This document shows, in pieces, positions 1-9,307 of a stretch of 64,000 bases of DNA. Source of the stretch: Leisingera sp. SS27 (GTDB lineage Bacteria > Pseudomonadota > Alphaproteobacteria > Rhodobacterales > Rhodobacteraceae). The position numbers were made by a program, and so were the translations under genes. Below the pieces are notes generated by a model. The model had not been told where the DNA came from and ran no database searches. It saw only the letters and a list, made by a program, of their open reading frames with translations. The stretch is from positions 87,889 to 151,888 of the forward strand of contig NZ_JAQNCY010000009.1 in NCBI RefSeq assembly GCF_028368855.1, given 5' to 3'. Position 1 is the stretch's first letter. Each line of letters begins with the position of its first letter.

Positions 1-994
1 CGTGGCCCATCGCGTTCATCGTGTGGTGCGACTTGTGACAATGGATCGCCCAGTCGCCCGGATGCACCGCGTCAAACTCATAGGCGCGCATGGCGCCGAC
101 GGGGATGTCGATCGACACCTCCGGCCAGCGGGCGCTTTCGGGCACCCAGCCGCCGTCGGTGCAGGTGACCTCGAAGTCGTAGCCATGCATGTGGATCGGG
201 TGGTTGGTCATGGTCAGGTTGCCGGTCCTGACGCGCACCCGGTCGCCCTGATTGACCACCAGCGGGTCGATGTCGGGGAAGATCCGGCTGTTCCAGCACC
301 ACAGGTTGAAGTCCGTCATCTCCATCACCCGCGGCACATAGGAGCCCGGGTCGATGTCGAAGGCGTTAAGCATGATCAGGAAATCCCGGTCCACCCGCAT
401 GAAATCCGGGTCCTTGGGATGCACGATGAACATGCCCATCATCCCCATCGCCATCTGCACCATCTCATCCGCGTGCGGGTGGTACATGAAGGTGCCGGAT
501 TTGATCAGGTCGAACTCATAGACAAAAGTCTTGCCGGGCGGGATGCCCGGATGGCTGAGGCCGCCGACCCCGTCCATGCCCGAAGGCAGGATCATCCCGT
601 GCCAGTGCACCGTGGTATGTTCGGGCAGCTTGTTGGTCACGAAAATCCGCACCCGGTCGCCCTCCACCGCCTCGATGGTGGGGCCGGTGGATTGGCCGTT
701 ATAGCCCCACAGATGCGCGGTCATGCCCTCGGCCAGCTCGCGCTCGACCGGTTCCGCGACAAGGTGGAATTCCTTCACGCCGTTGTTCATCCGGAACGGC
801 AGGGTCCAGCCGTTCAAGGTGACCACCGGGTTGTAGTCCGGCCCGGTCGCGGGGGTCAGCGGCGGCTGGGTGGCGGCGCTGTCCATGGTTGCGGCCTCAG
901 GCAGGCCCATGTTGGCGGTCTTGCCCCAGGCCTGGCTGGACACCAGCGCAGCACCCGCGGCACCGGCCCCAAGCAGTTGACGTCTGTTCATCAT
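1..994 (-). CDS. Multicopper oxidase, Tat-exported, C-terminus cut by window edge
   Basis: A periplasmic multicopper oxidase, probably oxidising Cu(I) or acting in copper tolerance. The first 331 residues are visible and the reading frame runs off the left edge. The N-terminus NRRQLLGAGAAGAAAL is a twin-arginine signal. Copper ligand motifs appear in order: HWHG, HPHAD, HPIHMHG and HCHKSHHTMNAM. Met-rich stretches (MVQMAMGMMGMF) fit a copper-handling enzyme. Two adjacent ATG codons (994 and 991) follow an AAGGA ribosome site. It is the last visible gene of a leftward operon and starts 14 bases after the TolC-like gene ends. The family is certain; the substrate is inferred from the context. 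Confidence 0.93.
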   Translation of the reverse strand, partial: MMNRRQLLGAGAAGAALVSSQAWGKTANMGLPEAATMDSAATQPPLTPATGPDYNPVVTLNGWTLPFRMNNGVKEFHLVAEPVERELAEGMTAHLWGYNGQSTGPTIEAVEGDRVRIFVTNKLPEHTTVHWHGMILPSGMDGVGGLSHPGIPPGKTFVYEFDLIKSGTFMYHPHADEMVQMAMGMMGMFIVHPKDPDFMRVDRDFLIMLNAFDIDPGSYVPRVMEMTDFNLWCWNSRIFPDIDPLVVNQGDRVRVRTGNLTMTNHPIHMHGYDFEVTCTDGGWVPESARWPEVSIDIPVGAMRAYEFDAVHPGDWAIHCHKSHHTMNAMGH

Positions 995-1008
995 GTTATG
1001 TGATCCTT

Positions 1009-2469
1009 TCAATGGCCTGCGCCGTTGCCGGCGGCGATTTCAGCGCTGCCGCTCTGCGGGGCTGATCCTGCGCTGCCGCCGTAGATCGCGGCGCTGACAT
1101 TTGCCTGGGCCAGCCAGAAATCGCGCTTGGCATTGGCCGCCTCCAGCGAACCCGCCAGCTTCTCGCGCACGTCGGTCAGCAATTCGAAGGTGCTGGTGAT
1201 CATGCCGTTGTAACTGAGCAGCCCTTCCTCCTCGATTGTCCTGCGCAGCGGCACCAGCACATCGCGGTAGTGGCGCGCGATCTCATAGGAGGAGTGATAG
1301 GCCAGCTCTGCGCTGCGGGCCTCAGACCGGACATTGACCGCCCGTTCCGCCAGAGCATTCGCCGCCTGCAAATATGCGAGCTCTGCCTTACGCATCCGGG
1401 CCTTGCCGGTGTCGAATACCGGAATGGCGAACTCCAGTTCCAGCTGGGGCAGGGTTTCCGTATGGGTTTCGCCATCCTCCCTCTCACGTTCCGCCTCGGC
1501 CCCGGCAATCAGCTCCAGATCAGTGACCAGCCGGGTCCGGTCCGTCAGGCCAAAGGCGCGGGCCTGTGCTTCCAGACCGAGCTTGGCGACTTTCAGATCG
1601 ACACGGTTTGCCAGTGCCGCCTTTTCGATCGACGCAACCCGCGGCAGGGACTTCGGCAGGGGTGGCAGCGCATCGGGCACATAATAGCTGGCATCGCTGC
1701 CCCACAGGCCCATCAGGTGTGTGAGTTCTTCCTTGGCCAGCTGCGCCTCCAGCCTGGCACGGGCGAGTTGGCCCGCTAGCTCCGCATTGAAGGCGAACTC
1801 CCGCGCCTGTCCCGCCTTGTTCAGCGCACCGGTCTTGCCAAGCTGGCTGGCCAGCTCGGCCCCGGCTGCAGCCGTCCCGCTGGCCTTGCGCAGATAGCTC
1901 AGCCGTTCAAACGCGGCCACGGAATTGATCCAGGCAGTCCGGGTCTGGCCTGCCAGCGCCAATGTATCGTTCACTGCGTTCAGCTGCGCCTGCTGAAACC
2001 GCGCCTCAGCCACCGCGATGCGCTGTTTGCGGGTCTTCACGTCCAGCAGGTTCACGGCAATGGTCGATTCCAGCGCCCGGTACAGGCCCAGTTCCGGCGC
2101 GCCGATCCCCATCAGGCCGATTGAGACCACGGGGTTTTCCGGCGTCATCTGCTGCCAAACGTCTGCAGCCGAAAGGCCAACCGCAGCAAAAGACGCCTGC
2201 AGCCCCTTGTTGTTCAAAAGCGCCGCCTGCACAGCCGTATCCGCAGAGATTGTCTTGCCATGAACCAGTTGCCGCACTTCCTCGGCCAGCGCTTCGGTCT
2301 GGGCCTGTGTCTGCGCAAAGGCCGTGCGCTTGCCGATGGCGGCCGAGGTCTGGCTGGCGACCTCCTGAAACCCGGCTTGTGGGCTGGTGAATTTTTCCGG
2401 CACCGCCGCAGAACAGGCGGCCAGAACCAAGGGCGACGCCAGAAGGACGTGCCAAGTTTTTGCTGACAT
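1009..2469 (-). CDS. TolC-family outer-membrane factor, lipoprotein
   Basis: 486 residues. An outer-membrane efflux channel of the TolC/OEP type, anchored by a lipid: the signal peptide ends in the lipobox LAAC at about residues 17-20. Two long alpha-helical, coiled-coil-rich repeats rich in Ala, Glu and Arg follow, as in the paired OEP domains. The start ATG overlaps the TGA of the small lipoprotein gene upstream by one base (TGATG), so translation is probably coupled. It lies directly before the multicopper oxidase, so copper export or copper-oxidase delivery is the likely job. No RND pump or membrane-fusion gene is visible here, so its partner is unknown. Confidence 0.88.
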   Translation of the reverse strand: MSAKTWHVLLASPLVLAACSAAVPEKFTSPQAGFQEVASQTSAAIGKRTAFAQTQAQTEALAEEVRQLVHGKTISADTAVQAALLNNKGLQASFAAVGLSAADVWQQMTPENPVVSIGLMGIGAPELGLYRALESTIAVNLLDVKTRKQRIAVAEARFQQAQLNAVNDTLALAGQTRTAWINSVAAFERLSYLRKASGTAAAGAELASQLGKTGALNKAGQAREFAFNAELAGQLARARLEAQLAKEELTHLMGLWGSDASYYVPDALPPLPKSLPRVASIEKAALANRVDLKVAKLGLEAQARAFGLTDRTRLVTDLELIAGAEAEREREDGETHTETLPQLELEFAIPVFDTGKARMRKAELAYLQAANALAERAVNVRSEARSAELAYHSSYEIARHYRDVLVPLRRTIEEEGLLSYNGMITSTFELLTDVREKLAGSLEAANAKRDFWLAQANVSAAIYGGSAGSAPQSGSAEIAAGNGAGH

Positions 2470-2690
2470 CAGTTAGTCCCCTGCTGCTCGTTGACTTTAC
2501 GCCAGGATGCGGGACCGCTTGGCTCGTGGCTTTCAAACCCCGAAAAGGGAGACCGGTAGTTCAAGCTGCGGTAGGGGCCAGTTGGTGCGGCAGCCTTCTG
2601 CAAGGCAGCAGCATCGGGCAGCAACGCCGGTGAATTGGCGCACGCGCCCAGCAGCAGGGTGCCTGCCCCGGCCAGTAGAAGATATTTCAT
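2469..2690 (-). CDS. Small lipoprotein of the copper operon
   Basis: 73 residues: a signal peptide MKYLLLAGAGTLLLGAC with lipobox LGAC, then a short polar tail with no cysteine, no histidine cluster and no known domain. It is coupled to the TolC-like gene by a one-base stop/start overlap. Similar short lipoproteins often precede copper oxidase/TolC pairs in proteobacteria, but I cannot name this family. Real by position, signal sequence and coupling; function unknown. Confidence 0.75.
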   Translation of the reverse strand: MKYLLLAGAGTLLLGACANSPALLPDAAALQKAAAPTGPYRSLNYRSPFSGFESHEPSGPASWRKVNEQQGTN

Positions 2691-2773
2691 GTGATTTTCC
2701 TGAGAATTATCCGCACGGCTCCTGCATCTGCGTGCAGGAGGGGGTTAGAGACCGCAGAAGCGGTTCAGAAATC

Positions 2774-3163
2774 TCAGGTTCTTGGAGGCCGCAAATGCGC
2801 GAGCTGTTCCCGGGACGGCAGCTGCGCATTTTCCTGCTTCCAGCGAATTGGCTGGGTTACAAAGAATTCTTCCGGCTGCAGAGACAGCACGGCGACCGCC
2901 ATGCAGGCACCTGCGCAGCAATTCGCACTGTCAGGGTTCAGGGGTGCGTCCTGGCCATTCGCTATACCGGTCCGGGCAGCATCATGTGCCGCATCGGCCA
3001 TTGCTGGACCAGTATGGCTGTCCCCGGAATGCAGGGCAGCGGCATTGCTGTGGTGACCTGCAATGGAATGCGCAGCGGATGGCAACGTAAAACCCAGCGC
3101 CAGGATCGCTGCACACGCAACGGTCAGCCTGATGAGCCGGAAAATATCTGCCAGAAACGCCAT
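2774..3163 (-). CDS. Exported hypothetical protein, first gene of copper operon
   Basis: 129 residues from the ATG at 3163, chosen because AGGAG lies 10 bases upstream; the longer reading needs a TTG without a good site. A hydrophobic N-terminal segment (residues 6-28) looks like a signal or anchor. The mature part is rich in His (GHHSNAAALHSGDSH) and has a conserved-looking NCCAGACMAVAV patch, so metal binding is possible. The C-terminal half ends in a polar RPPRT tail. It is the promoter-proximal gene of the copper operon. I do not recognise the family with confidence; a copper-resistance accessory role is inference from neighbours. Confidence 0.65.
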   Translation of the reverse strand: MAFLADIFRLIRLTVACAAILALGFTLPSAAHSIAGHHSNAAALHSGDSHTGPAMADAAHDAARTGIANGQDAPLNPDSANCCAGACMAVAVLSLQPEEFFVTQPIRWKQENAQLPSREQLAHLRPPRT

Positions 3164-3295
3164 GCCGGTATTTCTCCTGACGGGACTGGTCCGCGTCAAG
3201 ACGGCAATCATGCATTGGGAGCACAAATTTGCGTAATTCAGACATGTTTTTCCTCAGATTTCCGGCTTGGCCGCAGGCCTTTGGACGGATCCTCC

Positions 3296-3317
3296 AACTC
3301 TCCAGCGCAGGAGGGTT
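3296..3317 (-). promoter_or_regulatory. MerR/CueR-like operator dyad
   Basis: A nearly perfect 22-base dyad with arms AACTCTCC and GGAGGGTT around AGCGCA. On the minus strand it reads CAACCCTCC-N6-GGAGAGTTGG, close in arrangement to CueR sites at copA promoters (TTGACCTTCC..GGAAGGTT), where the dyad lies in an over-long -35/-10 spacer. It sits about 130 bases upstream of the copper operon start. The regulator gene is not in the visible window. Confidence 0.6.
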
Positions 3318-3515
3318 GAGGCCGGGCGCAAGTGGTGATTCGTGTGCTGGGCTGGTCAGTTAGGCCGGTATCCGACATCTGCCGAACTGCCTGTTTCCAC
3401 GTCGCTGAAATCTGGGGAATACTGCGCGGCGCAAGGAATGCGTCCGGCACCACATGGCGGTGAAATCGTACCGCGGGGCCTTGCTCTTTGGCACCGCGTT
3501 GCCTACCAGCCGGGC

Positions 3516-4328
3516 ATGCGTATTCTTTTCCTTGGCGATGTGATGGGCCGCGCGGGGCGCCGTGCCATCACCGAAACCCTGCCGCGGCTGCGTGACGAGT
3601 GGCGGCTCGATTTTGTTGTGGTGAACGGCGAAAATGCCTCCAACGGCATGGGGCTGAGCGGCGAGCATGCCAAGCTGCTGCTGGATGCAGGCGTCGATTG
3701 CCTGACGCTGGGGGACCACGCCTTCGATCAGAAGGACATGCTGCAGTTCATCGAGAAAGAACAGCGCATCATCCGGCCTCTGAACTTTGCCAAAGGCGCG
3801 CCTGGCCGTGGCTTCAGGCTGTTCACCGCGCCGGGCGGACGCAAGGTGCTGGTGGTTCAGGCGCTGGGGCAGGTATTCATGAAACGTGCCTTCGACGATC
3901 CTTTCGGTGCGGTGGAGGCAGTGCTGAAATCCCATCCGCGCGGCGGGCTGGCGCAGGCGGTCATCGTCGACATGCATTGCGAGGCCACATCTGAGAAGAT
4001 GGCGATGGGCCACTTCTGCAACGGCCGTGCCTCGCTGGTGGTGGGCACCCATACCCACGTGCCCACGGCAGATGCACAGATCCTGTCCGAGGGCACGGCC
4101 TATCTGACTGACGCCGGCATGTGCGGCGACTACAATTCCGTCATTGGCATGGATAAGGCCGAGCCGATGCGCCGGTTCCTGACCGGCATGCCCAAGGTCC
4201 GCTTTACCCCGGCGAACGGCGAGGCGACGCTGTCCGGCGTGTTTGTCGAGACCGATGACCGCACCGGCGCGGCCAAGCAGATTCGCATGGTGCGCAACGG
4301 CGGACTGCTGCAGGAAGCCGCCCCCTAA
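3516..4328 (+). CDS. YmdB/TIGR00282-type metallophosphoesterase
   Basis: 270 residues from the ATG at 3516 (MRILFLGDVMGRAGR). The calcineurin-like metal motifs are all present: GDVMGRAGR, VVNGENAS, GDHAFD, VDMHCEATSEK and VGTHTHVPTAD. This is the family of Bacillus YmdB, a cyclic-nucleotide phosphodiesterase that affects RNA turnover and development. The usual GNH motif reads GDH here. No strong ribosome site precedes the start, but homology begins exactly at this Met. It stands alone, transcribed away from the copper operon. Family assignment is firm; the physiological substrate in this group is not known to me. Confidence 0.93.
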   Translation: MRILFLGDVMGRAGRRAITETLPRLRDEWRLDFVVVNGENASNGMGLSGEHAKLLLDAGVDCLTLGDHAFDQKDMLQFIEKEQRIIRPLNFAKGAPGRGFRLFTAPGGRKVLVVQALGQVFMKRAFDDPFGAVEAVLKSHPRGGLAQAVIVDMHCEATSEKMAMGHFCNGRASLVVGTHTHVPTADAQILSEGTAYLTDAGMCGDYNSVIGMDKAEPMRRFLTGMPKVRFTPANGEATLSGVFVETDDRTGAAKQIRMVRNGGLLQEAAP

Positions 4329-4537
4329 GCCGCACTTTGTGCCCTTGGCCCGGCTTGTTGACGGGAGGAATTGCTGCTGTGGCGGCCGTTTGCCGTAAAA
4401 AATCCCGAATGCAGGCGGTTAAGCGGCTGCAATTGCGGAAATTCTTGCTCAGGCTTCCGGTTTCGGGGAAACTGCGCGATGGCGGTGCGTCTGCGGGGCG
4501 CAGTCTGCCTTGAACAAAATGGGCAAAGTCACGGTAT

Positions 4538-6316
4538 ATGCAGTACTTCCAACTTGGTGACACCGGCAGCGCATTTCTGGCGCTGGCCATAGTCCTGGCG
4601 ATGTTCGTGGCATTCCTGCGCGAAACCTATCCGACTGAAGTTGTGGCGCTGACCGGCGTGGCGGCGATGCTGGCCACCGGCATTCTGCCCTATGGCGAGG
4701 CACTGCCGGTTCTGTCGAACCCGGCGCCCTGGACCATTGCCGCGATGTTCATCATCATGGGGGCGCTTGTGCGCACCGGGGCGCTGGATGCATTTACTCA
4801 GATCGCCAAGAAACAGGCGGAGGTAAACCCCAAGCTGGCCGTGGCCCTGCTGATGGCGTTTGTCGTCACCGCCTCTGCCGTGGTGTCCAACACGCCGGTG
4901 GTTGTGGTGATGATCCCGGTCTTCATCCAGATCGCCCGCACCCTCAATGTCTCCGCCTCCAAGATGCTGATACCGCTCAGCTATGCGGCGATCCTCGGCG
5001 GCACGCTGACGCTGATCGGGACTTCGACCAACCTGCTTGTGGATGGTGTGGCCCGCGCCCAGGGGCTGAAGCCTTTCACGATTTTCGAGGTCACGCCGCT
5101 GGGGCTGATCCTCGTTGCCTACGGTATGATCTACCTGCGCTTCATCGCGCCGCGCCTGCTGCCTGCGCGCGACAGCATGGCAGAGCTGCTGAGCGACAAA
5201 TCGAAGATGAAATTCTTCACCGAGGCGGTCATTCCGCCCGAAAGCAACCTCATCGGCCGCGAAGTCACCGGCGTGCAGCTGTTCAAGCGTCCCGGCGTGC
5301 GCCTCATTGACGTGATCCGCGGCGATGCCTCGCTGCGCCGCAACCTCAAGGGCGTGGAGCTGCAGGTCGGCGACCGGGTGGTGCTGCGGACCCGGATGAC
5401 AGAGCTTCTGAGCCTGCAGTCCAACAAGGAGCTGAAGCGGGTCGATCAGGTCTCCGCCATCGAAACCCAAACCGTCGAAGTGCTAATCACCCCCGGCTGC
5501 CGCATGGTCGGCCGCAGCCTCGGCGCCCTGCGCCTGCGCCGCCGCTATGGTGTCTACACGCTGGCAGTGCACCGGCGGAACCAGAATATCGGCGTGCAGC
5601 TTGACGATCTGGTGGTACGGATCGGCGATACCCTGCTGCTGGAGGGCGCGCCCGCCGATATCCAGCGCTTGGCGGCTGACATGGACCTGGCCGATGTCTC
5701 GCAGCCGACCCAGCGCGCCTACCGCCGCAGCCACGCGCCGATTGCGGTCGTTGCGCTGCTTGGCATCGTGCTGCTGGCGGCCTTCGGGGTTGCACCGATC
5801 CTGATGCTGTCACTGCTGATGGTCTCGCTGGTCTTTATCACACGCTGCATTGACGCGGATGAGGCGTTTTCCTTTGTTGACGGGCGGCTGCTGGCGCTGA
5901 TCTTCTCAATGCTGGCCATCGGAGCGGCGCTGGAAAGCTCAGGCGCGGTGGCCCTGATCGTCAACGCCATCGCGCCAGGCTTGTCGATGCTGCCGCCGTT
6001 CCTGCTGGTCTGGGCGGTTTATCTGCTGACCTCGGTGCTGACGGAGCTGGTGTCCAACAACGCCGTTGCCGTGGTTGTCACCCCGATTGCTATCGGCCTC
6101 GCGCAGGCGATGGGCGTTGATCCGCGCCCCCTTGTGGTGGCGGTGATGGTCGCGGCCTCGGCGTCTTTTGCGACCCCGATCGGCTATCAGACCAACACGC
6201 TGGTCTATGGCCCCGGCGGCTATAAGTTTACCGATTTCTTGCGCGTCGGCATTCCGCTGAACCTGACCGTCGGCATGGTCGCCTCGCTGCTCATTCCGTT
6301 CTTCTGGCCGCTCTGA
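4538..6316 (+). CDS. SLC13-family permease with two RCK_C domains
   Basis: 592 residues. A sodium/anion-type permease of the DASS/SLC13 (CitMHS-like) group. Transmembrane helices fill residues 8-200, two cytoplasmic TrkA-C (RCK_C) domains lie at about residues 215-380, and helices resume from about 395 to the end. The SLC13 signatures SNTPVVVVMIP and GTSTNLLVDG in the first half and SNNAVAVVVTPIA and ATPIGYQTNTLVYGPGGYKF in the second half are clear. Likely substrates are sulfate or dicarboxylates. It faces a paralogue of the same architecture at 6582-8357. The ribosome site is weak. Confidence 0.9.
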   Translation: MQYFQLGDTGSAFLALAIVLAMFVAFLRETYPTEVVALTGVAAMLATGILPYGEALPVLSNPAPWTIAAMFIIMGALVRTGALDAFTQIAKKQAEVNPKLAVALLMAFVVTASAVVSNTPVVVVMIPVFIQIARTLNVSASKMLIPLSYAAILGGTLTLIGTSTNLLVDGVARAQGLKPFTIFEVTPLGLILVAYGMIYLRFIAPRLLPARDSMAELLSDKSKMKFFTEAVIPPESNLIGREVTGVQLFKRPGVRLIDVIRGDASLRRNLKGVELQVGDRVVLRTRMTELLSLQSNKELKRVDQVSAIETQTVEVLITPGCRMVGRSLGALRLRRRYGVYTLAVHRRNQNIGVQLDDLVVRIGDTLLLEGAPADIQRLAADMDLADVSQPTQRAYRRSHAPIAVVALLGIVLLAAFGVAPILMLSLLMVSLVFITRCIDADEAFSFVDGRLLALIFSMLAIGAALESSGAVALIVNAIAPGLSMLPPFLLVWAVYLLTSVLTELVSNNAVAVVVTPIAIGLAQAMGVDPRPLVVAVMVAASASFATPIGYQTNTLVYGPGGYKFTDFLRVGIPLNLTVGMVASLLIPFFWPL

Positions 6317-6335
6317 ACCTGCCCAAGCCAGCAAA

Positions 6336-6356
6336 AAGGCGGCGAAACTCCGCCTT
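6336..6356 (+). terminator. Hairpin after the first SLC13 gene
   Basis: Seven-base perfect stem AAGGCGG/CCGCCTT with a 7-base loop, 20 bases after the permease stop. There is no clear T run, so it may act only weakly. Confidence 0.5.
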
Positions 6357-6433
6357 CTGTGACCGCGGTTACATGAAACTGTTAAACTATTGCCCATATT
6401 GAGAGGAGCAGTCTCTTCATAAGGGCCAAACCC

Positions 6434-6559
6434 ATGAGTTTCAGAAAAGTGTTTTTGTTTGTCGTTCTCGCAGGCTCCACTGCGATTGCTCTGGTGTCGC
6501 AAGTCCAGACCAGCGGCGCCGCCCGTGCGGTGCCTCTTCAGCAGGAACAATCGCAATAA
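6434..6559 (+). CDS. Small predicted membrane or secreted protein, 41 residues
   Basis: A 41-residue ORF starting MSFRKVFLFVVLAGSTAIALVSQ, preceded by AAGGG eight bases upstream. The first half is a positively charged start plus a hydrophobic segment of about 17 residues, as in a signal peptide or single-pass anchor. The polar tail is QVQTSGAARAVPLQQEQSQ. It fills the space between two convergent permease genes and does not overlap either. A T/A-rich stretch (about 6371-6400) upstream could hold its own promoter. No family recognised. Confidence 0.6.
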   Translation: MSFRKVFLFVVLAGSTAIALVSQVQTSGAARAVPLQQEQSQ

Positions 6560-6581
6560 CGAGGCCGAGCGCCGGCTGTTC

Positions 6582-8357
6582 CTACAGTGGCCAAAATACC
6601 AGAATGGCCGGTATGGACACAGCGATAACCAGCGCTTCCAGCGGCAGTCCCATCCGCCAGTAGTCGCCGAAATGATAGCCGCCAGGCCCCAGCACCAACG
6701 TGTTGTTCTTGTGCCCGATCGGGGTCAGGAACGCGGCTGAAGCCGCCACTGCCACCGCCATCAGGAAGGGGTCCGGAGAGACCCCTAGCGTTTCCGCCAT
6801 TTGGATGCCGACAGGCGCTGCCACAATCGCCGTGGCGGTGTTGTTCAGCACATCCGACAGTGTCATGGTGACCACCATCAGCACCGTCAGTACCGCCCAG
6901 GCGGGCAGGCCCGCGGTCAGGCCGGTCAGCGCGTTGGCGATCAAGGCCGTGCCGCCGGAGCTATCTAGCGCAGCCCCCAGCGGGATCATCGACCCCAGCA
7001 GAACCACGACCGGCCATTCCACGTGGTCATAGATCTCTGCCACCGGCAGGATCTTCAGCAGCACATAGCCGATGGCCACCAGCCCCAGCGCCACCGGCAG
7101 GTACAGCAGCCCGACAGAGGCCGCCAGCACTGCGGCGGCAAACAGCCCGATGGCGGCCCAGGTCTTGTCGTTGGCGGTCACCGCAAGCCCGCGCGCGGCC
7201 AGCGGCAGGCAGCCCAGCCAGTCCGCCACATCGGCGCTGCGCCCGCGCGGGGTCAGCAGCAGCAGGATATCACCGGCCTGAACCTCTGTCTGACGGATAT
7301 GGCGGGTGATCCGCGTGCCCTGGCGGGAAATCCCGAGCAGCACCGCGCTCTGGCGCCAGGCGAGCCCGATGGACTGCGCGGTCCGCCCGCGGATGCGGGC
7401 GGTTTCCGGCACCACCAGTTCTGTCAGCTCCAGCCCGTCACCTGCCGCCGTCAGCTTCTCGGCCCGCGCAGCATCAGCAAACTCCAGCTTCAGCGCGCTG
7501 CGGAACTCGTCCAACGCCTCAGGCTCTGCCTCGATCACCAGCGTGTCGCCCTCGCGCAGCGTGGCAGCAGCAGAGCGCCCATAACGCCGCTTGCCGTCCC
7601 GGATCAGGCCCAGGATGGCAACATCGGCTTTCTCGGCTTCCTCATCCAGCTCGCCCAGCCGCTTGCCAACCAGCTCAGAGCCTTCGCCCACCGTCAGCTC
7701 GGCGATATAGGGCGCCAGCTGGGCCTCCGAGGCACCGGCCGCGTTCTCCCTCGCGGGGATCAGCCGCCAGCCGATCAGCGCCACAAAGGCAAGCCCCGCC
7801 AGCGCGGCAATTCCGCCGACCGGGGCGAAATCGAACATCTTGAACGGCTCACCCAGCGTCTCGCCGCGGATTGCGGCAATGATTATGTTGGGAGGCGTGC
7901 CGATCAGCGTGACCATGCCGCCCAGGATGGTGGCAAAGGACAGCGGCATCAGGCTAAGCCCCGGCGCACGGCCCGCCTTCCTGGCGGTCTGGATGTCGAC
8001 TGGCATCAGCAGCGCCAGCGCAGCCACATTGTTCATGAAGGCAGACAGCACAGCGCCAACCCCGCCCATCAGCGCGATATGGCCGCCCAGGCCGCGGGCA
8101 CTGTCCACCAGTGTCCGGGTGATCAGGAACACGGCGCCGGACCGCACCAGCCCGGCGGAGACGATCAGCACCAGCGCCACCACCAACGTCGCCGGGTGGC
8201 CGAACCCCGCAAACGCCTCGCCCGCAGGCACAACCCCCAGCACCACGCCTGCCATTAACGCGGCAAAGGCCACCAGATCGTAGCGGAAACGCCCCCAAAG
8301 GAGCAGAGCAAAGACGGCAGCAAATAACGCAAATAAAACGGCTTGATCATATGTCAT
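6582..8357 (-). CDS. SLC13-family permease with two RCK_C domains, paralogue
   Basis: 591 residues with the same plan as the gene at 4538: N-terminal helices to about residue 200, two TrkA-C domains at about 205-385, then C-terminal helices. Signatures are [13 protein letters not shown] and [13 protein letters not shown] in the first half, and [13 protein letters not shown] and [20 protein letters not shown] in the second. Both copies end in a Phe-Trp-Pro-Leu tail. Substrate unknown (sulfate, dicarboxylate or similar anion). The pair is clearly diverged, so this is an old duplication or separate acquisition rather than a recent copy. Confidence 0.9.
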   Translation of the reverse strand: MTYDQAVLFALFAAVFALLLWGRFRYDLVAFAALMAGVVLGVVPAGEAFAGFGHPATLVVALVLIVSAGLVRSGAVFLITRTLVDSARGLGGHIALMGGVGAVLSAFMNNVAALALLMPVDIQTARKAGRAPGLSLMPLSFATILGGMVTLIGTPPNIIIAAIRGETLGEPFKMFDFAPVGGIAALAGLAFVALIGWRLIPARENAAGASEAQLAPYIAELTVGEGSELVGKRLGELDEEAEKADVAILGLIRDGKRRYGRSAAATLREGDTLVIEAEPEALDEFRSALKLEFADAARAEKLTAAGDGLELTELVVPETARIRGRTAQSIGLAWRQSAVLLGISRQGTRITRHIRQTEVQAGDILLLLTPRGRSADVADWLGCLPLAARGLAVTANDKTWAAIGLFAAAVLAASVGLLYLPVALGLVAIGYVLLKILPVAEIYDHVEWPVVVLLGSMIPLGAALDSSGGTALIANALTGLTAGLPAWAVLTVLMVVTMTLSDVLNNTATAIVAAPVGIQMAETLGVSPDPFLMAVAVAASAAFLTPIGHKNNTLVLGPGGYHFGDYWRMGLPLEALVIAVSIPAILVFWPL

Positions 8358-8479
8358 GGCGCCAGCTTATCCCCGAAACCCCGCGGAACAAGGGCAAAGC
8401 GGAGCAGGGGCGCTTGAAAGCCCCCGCCTTGCAGGGCTATATGGGCGCCAATTCAGATATTCAGCAGCAAGGATGCACC

Positions 8480-9220
8480 ATGGCAGGCCATTCAAAATGG
8501 GCTAACATTCAGCACCGCAAGGGCCGTCAGGATGCGGCACGGTCGAAACTGTTTTCCAAGCTGGCCAAGGAGATCACCGTGGCCGCCAAGATGGGCGACC
8601 CCGATCCCGACAAGAACCCGCGCCTGCGCCTGGCCGTGAAAGAAGCCAAGAGCCAGTCCGTCCCCAAGGACGTGATTGAACGCGCCATCAAGAAGGCCAT
8701 CGGCGGCGACGCCGAGAACTATGACGAGATCCGTTACGAGGGTTATGGCCCCAACGGTGTTGCGGTCATCGTCGAAGCGATGACCGACAACAAGAACCGC
8801 ACCGCCTCCAACGTGCGTTCCACCTTCTCCAAGAACGGCGGCAACCTGGGCGAAACCGGCTCTGTCGGTTTCATGTTCGACCGCAAGGGCGAGGTGACCT
8901 ATCCGGCCTCCGCAGGCGACGCCGACACTGTTATGATGGCAGCGATCGAAGCAGGCGCCGAGGATGTCGAAAGCTCCGAGGACGGGCATATCATCTACTG
9001 TGCTGACAGTGATCTCAACGACGTCTCCAACGCGCTGGAGGCCGAGCTGGGCGAATCCGAGTCGACCAAACTGGTCTGGAAACCCAGCACCACCACCGAG
9101 CTGGACCTGGAAGGCATGCAGAAGCTGATGAAGCTGGTCGATGCGCTGGAAGACGACGACGACGTGCAGCGCGTCACCACCAACTTCGAGGCCACTGACG
9201 AGGTGATGGCGCAGCTCTGA
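8480..9220 (+). CDS. yebC: YebC/PmpR (TACO1) family protein
   Basis: 246 residues from the ATG at 8480 ([20 protein letters not shown]), with AAGGA six bases upstream. Hallmarks are the N-terminal MAGHSKW..HRK..QDA block, [30 protein letters not shown] and [14 protein letters not shown], in the usual order and at the usual length. Members are cytoplasmic proteins described both as DNA-binding regulators (PmpR) and as translation factors easing polyproline stalling (TACO1). In many bacteria it sits beside ruvC; here the neighbours are transporters and a GNAT gene. Confidence 0.97.
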   Translation: MAGHSKWANIQHRKGRQDAARSKLFSKLAKEITVAAKMGDPDPDKNPRLRLAVKEAKSQSVPKDVIERAIKKAIGGDAENYDEIRYEGYGPNGVAVIVEAMTDNKNRTASNVRSTFSKNGGNLGETGSVGFMFDRKGEVTYPASAGDADTVMMAAIEAGAEDVESSEDGHIIYCADSDLNDVSNALEAELGESESTKLVWKPSTTTELDLEGMQKLMKLVDALEDDDDVQRVTTNFEATDEVMAQL

Positions 9221-9242
9221 GCCGGCGCTTGACCTGATTTTC

Positions 9243-9270
9243 AAGGCCCGCCAGCCCGGCGGGCCTTTTT
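9243..9270 (+). terminator. Rho-independent terminator of yebC
   Basis: Ten-base perfect stem AAGGCCCGCC/GGCGGGCCTT with a 5-base loop and a T run, 22 bases after the yebC stop. Confidence 0.9.
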
Positions 9271-9307
9271 CGCTTCAAAGCGCACGAAAAAGAACAAGGG
9301 CTGCACG

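Noticed and set aside
2..1003. Long forward open frame at the left edge
   Set aside because: It is antisense to the multicopper oxidase, whose HWHG, HPH and HCH motifs and signal peptide are on the minus strand.
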